This document shows positions 20,656-32,564 of a DNA stretch of 64,000 nt, in pieces. The DNA is from Trichosporon coremiiforme (taxonomy: Eukaryota > Basidiomycota > Tremellomycetes > Trichosporonales > Trichosporonaceae). The stretch's first letter is position 1. Each line of letters begins with the position of its first letter. The notes beneath the pieces are model-generated. The model ran no database searches. It saw only the letters and a list, made by a program, of their open reading frames with translations, and was not told the origin of the DNA. Position numbers and translations under genes: made by a program. Location of the stretch: positions 516,702-580,701 of the forward strand of contig BCJJ01000011.1 of assembly GCA_039545355.1 (NCBI GenBank), in the 5' to 3' direction.

Positions 20656-23591
20656 TTACGCCTTCAGCGTCTTTTGCAGGATCGTGATCCGGTCTCCAAG
20701 GCTGAGCGCGATGCCCTGCGTCTTCGAGCGAATGCGAACGTGGCCCTGGATCGAGCCGTCCTCCGTCTTCTCGATCGAGAGGTTCGCAAGAGCGTCCTCA
20801 CCGAATAGTGAGCGGGCGCACAGGTTCGCCGACAGGAAGTCGCAGTTGCCACTGAGAGCAGCCTCCGGCGTGAGGCATGCCATGTTCGTCGACTTCATGA
20901 TGTGGTCGAGGTACGTGCGGAGGTCCGAGATCTGCGTGTTGACGTTGACCTTGTTCTCCCACTCGAACTCGGTCCACATGCTGCGGAACTGCGCCTCGTT
21001 GCAGTAGGCCGGCTTGATGTAGTCCATGATGTCAACGTGAACATCGTTGAGAACGATGTTGACGCTCGCGTCAGAGGCACCCTGCTTGTCGTAGACAATG
21101 TTGCCGAAGATGACGCCAGTCTCTGTCGAGGACACCTTAATGGTGGCCTTGATGTTGTGGAAGCCGTGGGGGCCGAGGGTGTGAGGCGCTGGTCGCTCAA
21201 CGAGCTTGAGGTCTCCGAGAGTGGCGAACTCGATTGTGAGGTTCTGAAGGGTCTCGTTGGTCTGGTTGACGATGAGAACGTCGAGCATGATGTCGAACTG
21301 CTGAATGTTGACAACAGCCTCGGCGTAGACGGGGTCGGAGAAACCAGTGAGCTGGACTATCCGGGCGAGCTTGGAGACGAAGTCGTCCTTAACCTCGGTG
21401 GCACCCGTTGCCCGAACGACGTCAACGTCGAGGTCCTCGTCGTCACCGTCCTGGTTCTTGGTCTGCAGAAGGCTGAACTGGATGAGGTCGTCGGCCTGCA
21501 CCTGCGACTTCTTGTTCTCGAGATCCTTTTTCGCCTTGGCCTTTTTCTCCTCGGCAGCGAGCATCTTGGCGTAAGCAGCCTGAGTGTCCTTCAGGAACAT
21601 CTCGTGGACCGGCTTAGAGTCCTGCAGCTGAGCAAGAGACTCGATGCAGTTCATGATACGCTCCTGCGAGTCCTCGTCGATGGGAACCGAGACGAACTTG
21701 GACTGACCGACGCGGATGATGGAGGTCATGATGAGGATAGCCTCAGCACGAAGCTGGTTAAACGCCTGAGCGTCAGAGTGAAGCTCCTGGAATCGGAGCA
21801 CCAGCTTGGTGAGCGTGGATGCAAGGACGGTAGCGGTGAAATAGTCGCCGCCGAGAATCAGAGCACGAAGAGGGGGCTTGGCAGCAGCGCGGACCTGCTC
21901 AAGGCGGGCGGTGGCAGCGGTCGAGGTGTAAACGGTTTCAGTCGCGTAGGTACCGTCGGCGAGAACGCGGGTCTTCGTAACCGCCTGCGGCTGCTCAGGC
22001 TCCTTCTCGGCCTGGGCGGCCTCGTCAGCAGCCTCAGCCTCGTCGAGCAATCGCTGCTCCGAGGCCAGGATGGGGACCTCTCCGATGACCTTACGAAGCT
22101 CGAAGATGGCGCGCTTGATGTCAGCAGCACCAGTGCAGTACTCTCCGACGATCCACATGGCACCACGGAAGACCTTGCCGGACTTGATCTCGCTGAAAGT
22201 CTGAACGAGCTTCTCGGTGATAGTAGGGCGGAGGTTGGGGAACTTCTCGACAACTTCGCGAACAAAGGAGATGACGTCGACGGCAGAAGGGTTGTTGGAG
22301 TCTCCGAGGAAGTCCATCAGGACGTAGACAACGTTGGCGGCAACCTCGGAGAACTTGATGGCGCACGAGTGGATGCTCTGGATGAGGAGTTGTCGGTACT
22401 CGACGTTCTTGTCGAAGTCCTGGTCGAGAGTCGACTGCAGCTGCTTCTTCAGGAACAAGACGACATCCTCGACGTTGCGGCTGGTGACCATCTGGAGAGC
22501 GATACCAACGGCCTTGCGCTTCACCTCCATGTCGGGGCTGTTGAGCACCTTGAGGATGTCCATAACCATGCCGTCGAGAACGTGCTCGTGCTTGGAACGA
22601 AGGGCGTCGAAGCGGTCAAGAACGATAAGCTTAACGTTGTTGTCGGCCTCCTTCACAATAAGCTCAGCAAACGCGGCGCCGGCAGCCTTAATGGCAGCCG
22701 GGTTCTGCGTAAGCGAAGTGAGCGTCGTGGCCGCCTCGTACTTGACGGCGTGCGACGGAGAGTTGAGGAGCTCAAAGATGAGGCGGATCCACTTCGCCTT
22801 GTGGCCGCCCTCGCCGCGAGCATCCTTGCGAATGAGCTCGATGACGGCCATCTGCATGATCTCGTCCATGCCCGAGACCTGGTCCGCCTGGTTGAGGAGG
22901 TAGCGGACGGCAGTCGGCTGATCGATGTGACAGAGCGCCGTGAAAGCGTTGCGCTTACACGTAGAGTCGGACTCAGCGGCGAGGAAGGTGTCGAGAAGCT
23001 CGGGGGCATCAGGAATAAGGTGCTCGTGATCCTGATAGATGGTCCAAACGGACATCACGGCGTTCTTGCGAACGAACGAGTGTCGGTGCTCCAGGCATTG
23101 GCGAACGGTCGGAACGAGGGGCTCAAGCAGCTCTGCCTCGCGAACCTTCTGCAGGAAGCGGAGCGTCGCGCCGCGAATGTACTCGTTGGGGTGCTGCAGG
23201 TCATTTCTGATGGCGTTACAAACGAGGATCATCTCTTGCTTCAGCTTTCCGTTGTCGTCGAGCTTGGGGCAAATCCTGGAAGAGTTAGCTTAAACCAAAG
23301 CTGCACCACTCACTCCCAGTAGAAGTGCAGGAGCTTCTTGATCTGCTTGTTACGCGAGGGCAGGACATATTGGATGATGGGCATGAGGAGGGAAGGCTGT
23401 CGTCAGCAGATATTCTGCGCTGCACAACCTACGTGGCTCTGACCGTTCAGAGTGCCAACGATGATGCGGCGCATGGTCTCCAGCTTGACCTCGTCAGAAC
23501 CCTTCTGGAGGGCATTGCGGAGGTCCTGCGATGAAGGAGCGTCGATCAGATCATCGTGGATGACGGTGTAGCACGTCGCCGAGGGGTCCAT
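20656..23591 (-). CDS. SEC26: Coatomer subunit beta
   Basis: Beta-COP is part of the COPI coat that forms retrograde Golgi-to-ER vesicles. Three exons (23591-23433, 23396-23314, 23275-20656) give 953 residues, close to the yeast length. The N-terminus reads CYTVIHDDLIDAPSSQDLRN, then adaptin-like helical repeats: PSLLMPIIQYVLPSRNKQIK, LLHFYWEICPKLD, NEYIRGATLRFLQKVREAEL, FVRKNAVMSVWTIY and RNAFTALCHID. The C-terminal half holds the coatomer beta C-terminal and appendage regions (DIMLDVLIVNQTNETLQNL and NIVLNDVHVDIMDYIKPA). The two short first exons restore a family-like N-terminus and keep frame. It is convergent with the long empty gap and divergent from the ATP synthase e gene. Confidence 0.97.
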
Positions 23592-23970
23592 GTTGGGCGC
23601 GAGTCGGCGGCGGCGTCAGGAGAAAGGAGAAGTCGAAGGGGGTCTGTCGACTGCTGTCGCTTGTTGACGGCCGAGATCGTCGATTGCGAGGAGGGACGCA
23701 GAAGCAAGAGGTGAGCACTGATGATCGTGCGTCGAGGTGTCGACGCTCCGCTGCAGCGATACGCGTGTCAGACCTCCAGCACGTCTCAGCTCAGGACCAC
23801 GTGTCGGGGTGGCCAGGTCCGGGGAGACGGCCTTTCGGAATTATAACCCCTATCACCCGTGGCTGGGGTCGCTCGTTCCGCTGATCGCGAGGAGAGCTGT
23901 TGCATCGTCCATCTCCCTACGCACCCTAAGCATCCCTCCCCTCCCCCCCGCCCCATCCCACATCTTGAAA
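23592..23970. promoter_or_regulatory. Divergent promoter, SEC26 / ATP synthase e
   Basis: A 379-base divergent spacer. A CACGTG is at 23798-23803 and a C-rich tract precedes the ATP synthase start. No ORF. Confidence 0.55.
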
Positions 23971-24828
23971 ATGGCTGCCTCCAACACCGCCAACGTGAGC
24001 ATCGATCTTGGTCGAATACCAGCTGTCGCCCGGTCGTCCGAAAACGCCCCCGAATCCGCCGGCTCGTCTGGAATTTGACAGAGCCAAGCGATCACCCGAG
24101 ATAGCCCGCTGACATACAGGTCATCCGTTACTCGGCTCTCATCTTCGGTGTCGCCTACGGCTTCCTCCACAACAGGACGCTCCACAAGGAGGCCGACGAC
24201 CAGGGTGTACGTTGAAGAGCTTCGAGGTGTAATTGTGTTGTTGCTGACGCTGCGCCTTTACCCGATTCAACCCCACTTCCGGCTCGATTATATATGCGAC
24301 ATTGAAACCTCCGACTCCATTGCCCTCGCACCATCTTCGTTGCCTACGAACGGTTCCCAATCGATGACATTCAAACGAACAGCTCCAGAACAAGCTGCAC
24401 AAGCGTGAGGAGCTCATTGCCGAGGCCAAGCGGCAGTTCGCGGCCAACAAGGTCGCCAAGCAGGAGGAGAAGAACGGTGAGTTTATCCGCATCGCCGCGA
24501 GGACGCTGCGATCACAGCGAGCTGTGGAATCGTTACAGATGGTTGCTGGACAGATCGAGGACATCGACCATGGAGCCGAGCGGAAGATTCACTGCGTCAC
24601 CTCGGTTATGGTTAACTACGTCCGCCCTGTGTTCCCACGTCCGGCGGACCTGTCACAGCGACGACCTGTGTTTCCGTCGCACCAGAGTCTGCACAACCAG
24701 CGTCGCCCGCATTCTGTCACGACACTTTTTGGAGGGAGTTTGCTGACATTCCAGTCATCACTGACCCCTCGTCCGACAAGTTCGACCTTGAGGCCGCCAT
24801 CAAGCACTGGGCCGGCGAGAAGGCCTAA
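23971..24828 (+). CDS. TIM11: Mitochondrial ATP synthase subunit e
   Basis: Subunit e of the F1Fo ATP synthase sits in the inner membrane and helps dimerise the enzyme and shape cristae. Exons 23971-23994, 24120-24206, 24389-24476 and 24755-24828 give 90 residues, typical for the family. After MAASNTANV the single membrane segment is IRYSALIFGVAYGFLHN. It is followed by a charged helix (NKLHKREELIAEAKRQFAAN) and an acidic C-terminus ending HWAGEKA. Exon 3 could instead begin at 24383, adding Leu-Gln, because two AG acceptors lie six bases apart. Three of the four exons are under 90 nt while introns are 125-280 nt, so no single ORF shows the gene. The assignment rests on short but characteristic sequence. 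Confidence 0.8.
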
Positions 24829-25313
24829 GAAGTGTAGTTTTAGACCATGGGATGCATATAGCTGCGCATAGGAAGGTGTCGGAGTAATAATATAAGTCGA
24901 TTGGCGCTCTGCCGAGCGTCTATAGATGAGTAGAATCAAAACATGAGCAGTTAAGAGATGCATCGGACAACTGTCCGTGGTTTCTTTCAGGCTTGTCTGT
25001 CGCGAGTAACCGAGCGCCGAGCTGATGATCTCTGGCGTAAAATGGACGGAAGCAGATTTCAGCGGCACGCGTGCCGTCATGTCCCAACTCTTGCGGAGGG
25101 TTGATTCAACAACGCGTTTCCTCGTTTACAAACAACTCTACGCTCGCTTCATCAGACACACGCATCCAGCGTCCTACCGCCCCAGTCGGATAAGCCGTGA
25201 CACTTGCACCTATCTGGCCGCGTCCGTTGGCCTCACCCTCGCTTCCCGCGCTTCCGGGCCTCGTATACCCGCCTTAAACCGATAACAAACGTTCCAGCCA
25301 CAGCCCCGCGAAG
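24829..25313. other. Intergenic before WD40 histone chaperone
   Basis: A 485-base spacer between tandem genes, with no supported ORF or RNA gene. Presumably a 3' end and a promoter. Confidence 0.55.
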
Positions 25314-26884
<1,571 letters not shown>

Positions 26885-27035
26885 GCAGAGCCGCCGAGCA
26901 CGCACTAGTTAGACTTGTTTTCTGAAGGGCCGCTTTCCCGGCGGCCACGTTATGCATCAGTATATAGTGGTTTCGTGCTAGTACATGGTAAAATGTTACA
27001 ACAAGAGATCTACCAATCTGTCCTCCTTCACTGGA

Positions 27036-28269
27036 TCACTGGGCGGCAATCTCGACTGCGTCGTTGGGCGCGGTGATCAGTCCGGCGCGGGGAACATGCT
27101 CGATGCGCCCCGTCCCGTTCGCGCCCTTGCTATTGTCGTTCTCGCGCTCCTGATGCTCCTTGTGGTGCTCCTTGTGCTCGCGCGTGCCCTTGCGCGCCTT
27201 CTGGGAGCGCTCCTGTTCCCGCAGCGCCTGCAGGGGTAACGGAAGGGCGAGCATGGGCCAGTCTGGAAGGTTGGCGAGACCGCCGCCGAAGGTCAGCACG
27301 CCCTCCCAGACCGGTGCGAGGTCGAAGAGGTCGATGAACTGCTGGTCGACGGCGCGGGACTTCGGAGCTGAGTACCGGCGATACCTGTTGTCAGCTACAT
27401 GCAGAGACTGGTGAGCGGAGAGAGAGCCGGCAATGAGAGGCGAATTAGTTACTCACTCGTCGAAGATACTAGTCAGCGACCAGCTCTGCAACCGTCGGAT
27501 GCACCCGATCAGACATCCCGTGCGGTGCTTGCCTTTGTTGCAGTGGATGAGAATGGGGTGGTTGCGCCGGTCTAAGATGGCCACGAGCGCGCTCGCAATG
27601 ACGTCCTCGGGGATGTTGTCAAAGGGTTCTTTGTTGCCCGGAATACCGAATTGCTGCGAGATGTCAGCTTGTTCACTGCAATGGGTAGCTGGAAGACGCT
27701 CGAGACTCACCATGAACTGGATGTCCTGCTGCTGACACCATTCTAGGTTCGCCTCGGGGTAGTCCTCGAGCACAAGCGTCAGCACCGTCTTGAGCTGCAG
27801 CGTCTCGAGAAACTTGAAGTTGCGCTTCTTGGGGAAGCCGCATCTGTTGTAAGCTCGGTCCCGACGACGATCCAGCTGCCTGAGTGCATCGTGTGTAGGC
27901 CCTTGCTTCTCAACCCAGCCATGCTCTGTCGCGTCGCATGTTCCAGTTGCGAGGTCTGGCATAGGGGTGAAAGCGAGCAACGACTCACCGATACACGCCC
28001 TGCGTCACTGCTCCAAAGTTCTCCGGCGGCACGAGGTCCTCCTGCACATCCGGCGCTGCTGGCGGGGGCAGGTAAAGAGCATTCGGGGGTGCGCCGTCCT
28101 CGACGGCGACAGGGGAGGTAGGTAATCGTGCGGCGTGCGCAGCCCGGATCTTGGCCAGGAAAGGAGGTATCGGCGCCTGGTCCTGTTCGTCTGACGTGGG
28201 AGTCGAGAAGACAGTGTTCAAAGTCGGCGGCGGGGCGCGCGTCGTCGGCGTGTGCTGGTCCTCCTCCAT
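27036..28269 (-). CDS. SIW14: Siw14-like atypical dual-specificity phosphatase
   Basis: Four exons (28269-27989, 27843-27711, 27653-27457, 27384-27036) encode 319 residues. The catalytic P-loop is HCNKGKHRTG, with nucleophile Cys176 and Arg182, followed by CLIGCIRRLQSWSLTSIFDE and YRRYSAPKSRAVDQQFIDLF. These are hallmarks of the plant-and-fungal atypical phosphatase (Siw14/Oca) family. The domain begins NFGAVTQGVYRCGFPKKRNF with ETLQLKTVLTLVLEDYPE. Yeast Siw14 removes the beta-phosphate of 5-InsP7 and affects stress and actin phenotypes; substrate here is inferred. An N-terminal Pro/Thr-rich region of about 80 residues and a Lys/Glu/His-rich tail flank the domain. The stop lies 151 bases from the convergent RBBP4 stop. 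Confidence 0.92.
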
Positions 28270-29077
28270 TGTACCGGGGAGGAGGAAGGGGTAGTGCTGT
28301 AGCTAGCTCTAGAGTTGCCGAAACTTGGACAGCTGATCACAACATTCGCATCATCATTGACTGCATGGACTGGCGAAAGTGGTTCCGTCCCACGTGCAAT
28401 GATCGCCACTGAACTCCACGACTGGGCTAAATCTGGAGATGGAGAGGTGGAGGCGGGGTAGGGGTGTTAACGGAGGGAGGGAAGGTGGAGGAATCGAAGC
28501 TGCGAGATACGAGACATGAAAGCAGCTTTCGGCACGCAGATCAAGTCGGCGGCATGCATTCAAGAGAGAAGCGAGCAGCGACCACCAACGCGTCAGAGGC
28601 ACCCGTCTTGTCTCGCTTCTGCGATTGATTCCCTGTGAGCTTGTGTCTCGCAAGAGTTCGGCAGCGTCCAACGATCAGGCAGTTCGGCAGGCTGGTCACG
28701 CCGGACTTAGCGGTCGGCTGGGTGAGCTTAACACTGGGCTCAAAGAAGGGGCCGGCCAGCAAAGTTGGGGGCCTACGATACTCAGGTCCGATGCGCATCC
28801 CGCATCCCTTGCTTCTCTGCATGCTGCGCTCTGCGACGTGAGGGCCGCATATTCGTGCTCGACAAGACTGCACCAGGCCGCATTACGTCACGGCATCCGT
28901 CGCTCAGCTCTGCGGACCCACAAGCCCAGGCTGGGCCTCGGCGATCGTTTAACTTTCGCCAGAACACCGCTGACTGGATTCCAGACATGACTGGCGCCCC
29001 GTCTTGAGAACTTGTAGCACTTGGCAAGATATCAGCACTGCTCATATCACCACCGCAACGTAAGGATAGCGACCACC
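28270..29077. promoter_or_regulatory. Divergent region, phosphatase / DUF3074 gene
   Basis: An 808-base divergent spacer. A CACGTG is at 28391-28396, about 120 bases before the phosphatase start. No supported ORF. Confidence 0.55.
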
Positions 29078-30546
29078 ATGGGCTTCCTCGGACACCACAA
29101 GCAGGACGACAACCAGGTCCAGTTCAACTTGAAGCCGCTGACTCTGGCTGTAAGTCGCGTGGGACAGCTTGCGTAGAGTATGTGGCTTAGCTGACGACAG
29201 GACCTTCCCCCGGCCGGCGACACGGAGGCGTTCACGGCATGGCTGGACAAGTACTTTGCCGGCGGCGAGAAGCTTGCCGACAGCATGGAGTGAGTTGCCG
29301 CTCGCTCGTTGCGTGTTCCAACTGACAAGACAGCGGATGGAGCATGAGCCAGAAGGGCGAGCTCGAGATTGCCTCTCTCCCAAACAACTCCAAGGTACGT
29401 CCTTCCTTCCCACCCTCGTTCCCTGCTTCCCTGTCTGCCTACGTTTGCAGCCCTCCTACTCCACCAGTGCTTGTCATGGGCGCATTCCAAGCTGACACCC
29501 AGCTCCGCAAGTCCATCGGCGTGTCCGAATACTGGTGCGGCCGGATATCAAGGCACACGCCCGAATCGATCTTGCGCGACGTCGAAGCTCCCGAGAGCCT
29601 GTGGAATAACCTGACTCGCACGCTGAGCGGCCGGCGATCAGTCGACGCGGGTACGGGGACGGGTCGAAGGCAGTCTCTCTCCGACCGCAGACCGACAGTG
29701 GACCTGACCGAGGTCGAACGCCAGGACCGGGTCGTCAATTCGAAGCCGCATGGGCTGTACGAGAAGTTCAGGCTGGGATTGCTCAAATACCACTCGGAGA
29801 ATGAGCGAGAGTGAGTAGCAATTTTCTCTTCGCAGGAGAAGAGATGGTGGTAGTGAGAGACGCTATAAAGTTCTTGCACCAGCTGACCCCAGGTACATTG
29901 AGGCCTGCCGCGAGAGCGAGTGCATCCAGATTCTGCAGCCGCACGTCGCCGAGATCTGGCGCCTGACGTACGTGACGCCTCCCCCAACGAGCCCACGCAC
30001 TTTCGTCGTGCTTGTGCTGTCTCGCGAGCTGGTGTCTTCCCCACATGGCCAGCGATGCTTCATGAACAGTGAGTACACCTAGCGACGGGCGAGGCGAACG
30101 CAAAGCGCCCTTCCCTCAGTGCTGCGGGGTGGCTGGACTGGTGTGGACTGTGCCTGCGCCGTCGTCCTTCGCAGCTCCAACCTTCTCCACCAGCTTTCTG
30201 AGCTCTGAGCCTTTTCTAGCTTCCTTCGCATGCGAGCTGACCCACAGTCTCCCTCCCCTTCGACCACCCCGACGTCCCCGAGAAGCAGCACGACGAAGCC
30301 CACCGAGTGCGGGGGAAGTACGTCTCTGTCGAGCGCGTGAAGGAGCTGGACGACGGCGCGGCTGTCGAGTGGCGCACGGCGACCTCGTCCGATGCCGGCG
30401 GCAACATTCCCCGCTTCGTCACCAACGCCTCCCTCCCCAAGAGTCTGGCCGAGGACGTGCCGAGTTTCCTCCGGTGGGCTGTCAAGAGGTGGCCGCCCGA
30501 GGGACCGCAGGAGGGTGCCGACACGCAGGCTGTCCCTACGAATTAG
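29078..30546 (+). CDS. DUF3074 (START-like) domain protein
   Basis: Exons 29078-29149, 29201-29289, 29334-29394, 29503-29810, 29893-30068 and 30248-30546 give 334 residues. Intron 4 (29395-29502) is taken as one 108-nt intron ending GCTGACACCCAG; splitting it at 29450 breaks the frame. The central region has SEYWCGRISRHTPES, YEKFRLGLLKYHSENEREYI, TSPRTFVVLVLSRELV and SVERVKEL. This W-x-x-R-x-S-x-H, H-S-x-N-E and SPRTFVVLVLSR order is the pattern of fungal DUF3074 proteins, thought to adopt a START/Bet v1-like ligand-binding fold. No biochemical role is established. The N-terminus (LPPAGDTEAFTAWLDKYFAG) is helical; no signal peptide or membrane segment is present. The stop is 101 bases from the convergent glucoamylase stop. 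Confidence 0.78.
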
Positions 30547-30647
30547 ACGATCACAAAATAGCGGACAACAAAACGCATGGATGCCGAGGTCCTTTGAGTT
30601 AATGGAGTAACACGAGTCTAGAATGCATCATCATCACAATCTACCTT

Positions 30648-32305
30648 CTATGCGGTGGCGTTCAGAGCTGCACCGCGCGCACGCTCCTGCTCGATGAAGC
30701 TGGCGTAGCTCCACGTCAGATCCCTCGCGCCCGTCTGTCGTCCGGTATCCTTCTGAATCTGCTCCGCCATGTGGCCCTTGTCGTAGAACGTCGCCGCCGT
30801 CTCCGCATACCGGTCTGCGACCTTCTCGAGCCCCTTAAGCGCAGTCGAGAACTCAGGCTCGCCCTTCTTCCATGCTGATCCTTCCTGCACTTCTGTGCCC
30901 GTGACGTCGGACCAGAACGCGCGGGATTCCGGCGTGACAGTGATCGATCCGGCGACGGCGAGTTGGGCTTGGGCCAAGTAGAGAACGGTCGACACAGCGT
31001 GCGTGCAGATAAACCACGGGTTGGCGAGCGAGGTCCCGACCCCATCGTAGATGTCTTCCTTGTATCGTCCGACCAGCCTTCCCTCCGTCCAGCTACCGTC
31101 CGGGTTGATCTTGTACAGTCCTTTGAAGCTCTTGACGTAAGCTCTCAGCGTGGAGAGCACCCTCGGGCTCGCCGGAGACCAGGCGCCCCTGGCTCTCGAG
31201 TCTCCGGCATGCACAAAAGCGAGAAGCACCTGGGCATCTAGCCCATCCCGCTTCGCGCCGGCTAGAGCCTGAGCATCACTCGAAACGTAAGCCTGCAGCT
31301 TGTCGTTCCAGTAACTCCCTAGGACGGCCGCGACCTCGGCGCTCTTGCCAGCATACCAGTCTGCGGCCCCTTGATCCTGCATCCTGCGGGCGAAGTGCGA
31401 TCCGGCCTGGAGAGATCGCCAGCTCACAAAGTCGGTGTAGAAATGTCTCCCGTCCAGTTCTTCCCAGATATCGAACCCCCGTTGCGACCAGCGCTGTGCC
31501 ACTTCCTCGAGGTCGTTCTTGATCGTGCTGTTTGGCGCCCTCACGGCTCCAGAGTTGTAGAGCGCGGAACGGACGTAGGTCTCCTCACCCATGTCCATTA
31601 GGTAGTGTGCGTAGGGGATGAGGGAGAGGGAGCGGAGCGCGGGCCCGTCGCGCTGTGGTCGGCCCCAGGAGCCCGTGAAGGCGGTCAGGTCGGTATGGAA
31701 CTTGGGCTCGGAGAGGCCGCCGGACTCCGTGTCGCCGCTGGGGTTGGGGACGAGTTGCAGTTCCGCCTGCGCGCTGATGTATTCACGCAAGAGCGGGGTA
31801 TAGCCTGCCTTCATGGACCGGGACCTGCCTGGGGGTATGGGGTCCCAAGGGCGGAGGTACTTCGCAGGCAAGATGCCGGGGAGGAGCGACATGATGGTCA
31901 GCGCCGAGTCGCGCGTCCATGTGTACTGCTCGTCAGCTCATCGTCTACATGGTTACAGCTCACGAAGTAGTCTGGGTCCTTCTTCGACGGACTCGCAATC
32001 ACTGCTCCCGGTGCTGCACCAGCTGGAACGCCAATGTTGGCCAGGATGTGGTCCCACGAGAACTGGAACTGGTTCTGCGGCTTGCCCCCCACTTTACTGA
32101 AGCTGCTGAGGCTACGCCCGGCCAGGGGGGCCAGACCCTGCTTCACACTCGGAGGGAAGAGGGGCATGACCGCTAAGCTGTAGACCAAGACGATGAGGGA
32201 GGTGAGGATGAGAGGAGATAGGGGGTAGGGATCGCCGGAGGGAGGCTTTGGTGGGATGTAGACGCTGTTCCGACCGCGGCCTGATTGTCCACCCATGCTT
32301 GACAA
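30648..32305 (-). CDS. Membrane-anchored GH15 glucoamylase
   Basis: GH15 enzymes release glucose from non-reducing ends of starch-like glucans. Two exons (32305-31964, 31925-30648) give 539 residues. A short cytosolic-type N-terminus is followed by one membrane segment (LSPLILTSLIVLVYSLAVMP, about residues 29-48), so a type II anchor is likely. Catalytic-domain landmarks are FYTWTRDSALTI, the acid region DIWEELDG (Glu269-Glu270), ANPWFICTHAVS and the base region MAEQIQKDTG (Glu502) followed by ARDLTWSYASF. No starch-binding CBM20 domain follows; the chain ends shortly after the catalytic domain. The 38-nt intron falls just before YTWTRDS. An alternative ATG three codons downstream is possible. 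A composite CRE/E-box lies about 100 bases upstream. Confidence 0.93.
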
Positions 32306-32407
32306 GTTGAGGTGAGCAAGGTGAAGGCGTGAGGGACGGCGAGGACGGCGGACCGGATTTCTGGATCGATGGGAACGCTGGGTGACTGTCCAGAAGCACG
32401 CCGATCA

Positions 32408-32419
32408 TGACGTCACGTG
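32408..32419. promoter_or_regulatory. Composite CRE/E-box TGACGTCACGTG
   Basis: A perfect palindromic CRE (TGACGTCA, 32408-32415) overlaps a CACGTG (32414-32419), about 100 bases upstream of the glucoamylase start. Such sites bind CREB/ATF bZIP and bHLH proteins respectively; use here is inferred. Confidence 0.5.
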
Positions 32420-32564
32420 TCGCCGTATCGCAATGTGTCGACGAAGGAAGACGAACTGGCCAAATGCAAGGAAGACCAGAGCTTTCCGTCGCACTGCATC
32501 CTAGCTTCTTCGTGTGTTGTCTCTATGCGTTGTTCATGCAGTCCTATGGTACTAATGATGATTT

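Noticed and set aside
20902..23322. 806-codon open frame on the plus strand opposite SEC26
   Set aside because: It is a shadow of the SEC26 coding strand. Its Leu/Val/Asp/Glu-rich composition is the complement of GC-rich codons; SEC26 has clear domains.
29451..29502. A small exon at 29451-29466 with a second 36-nt intron in the DUF3074 gene
   Set aside because: This shifts the frame and leads to an early stop; one 108-nt intron keeps the frame into the conserved domain.
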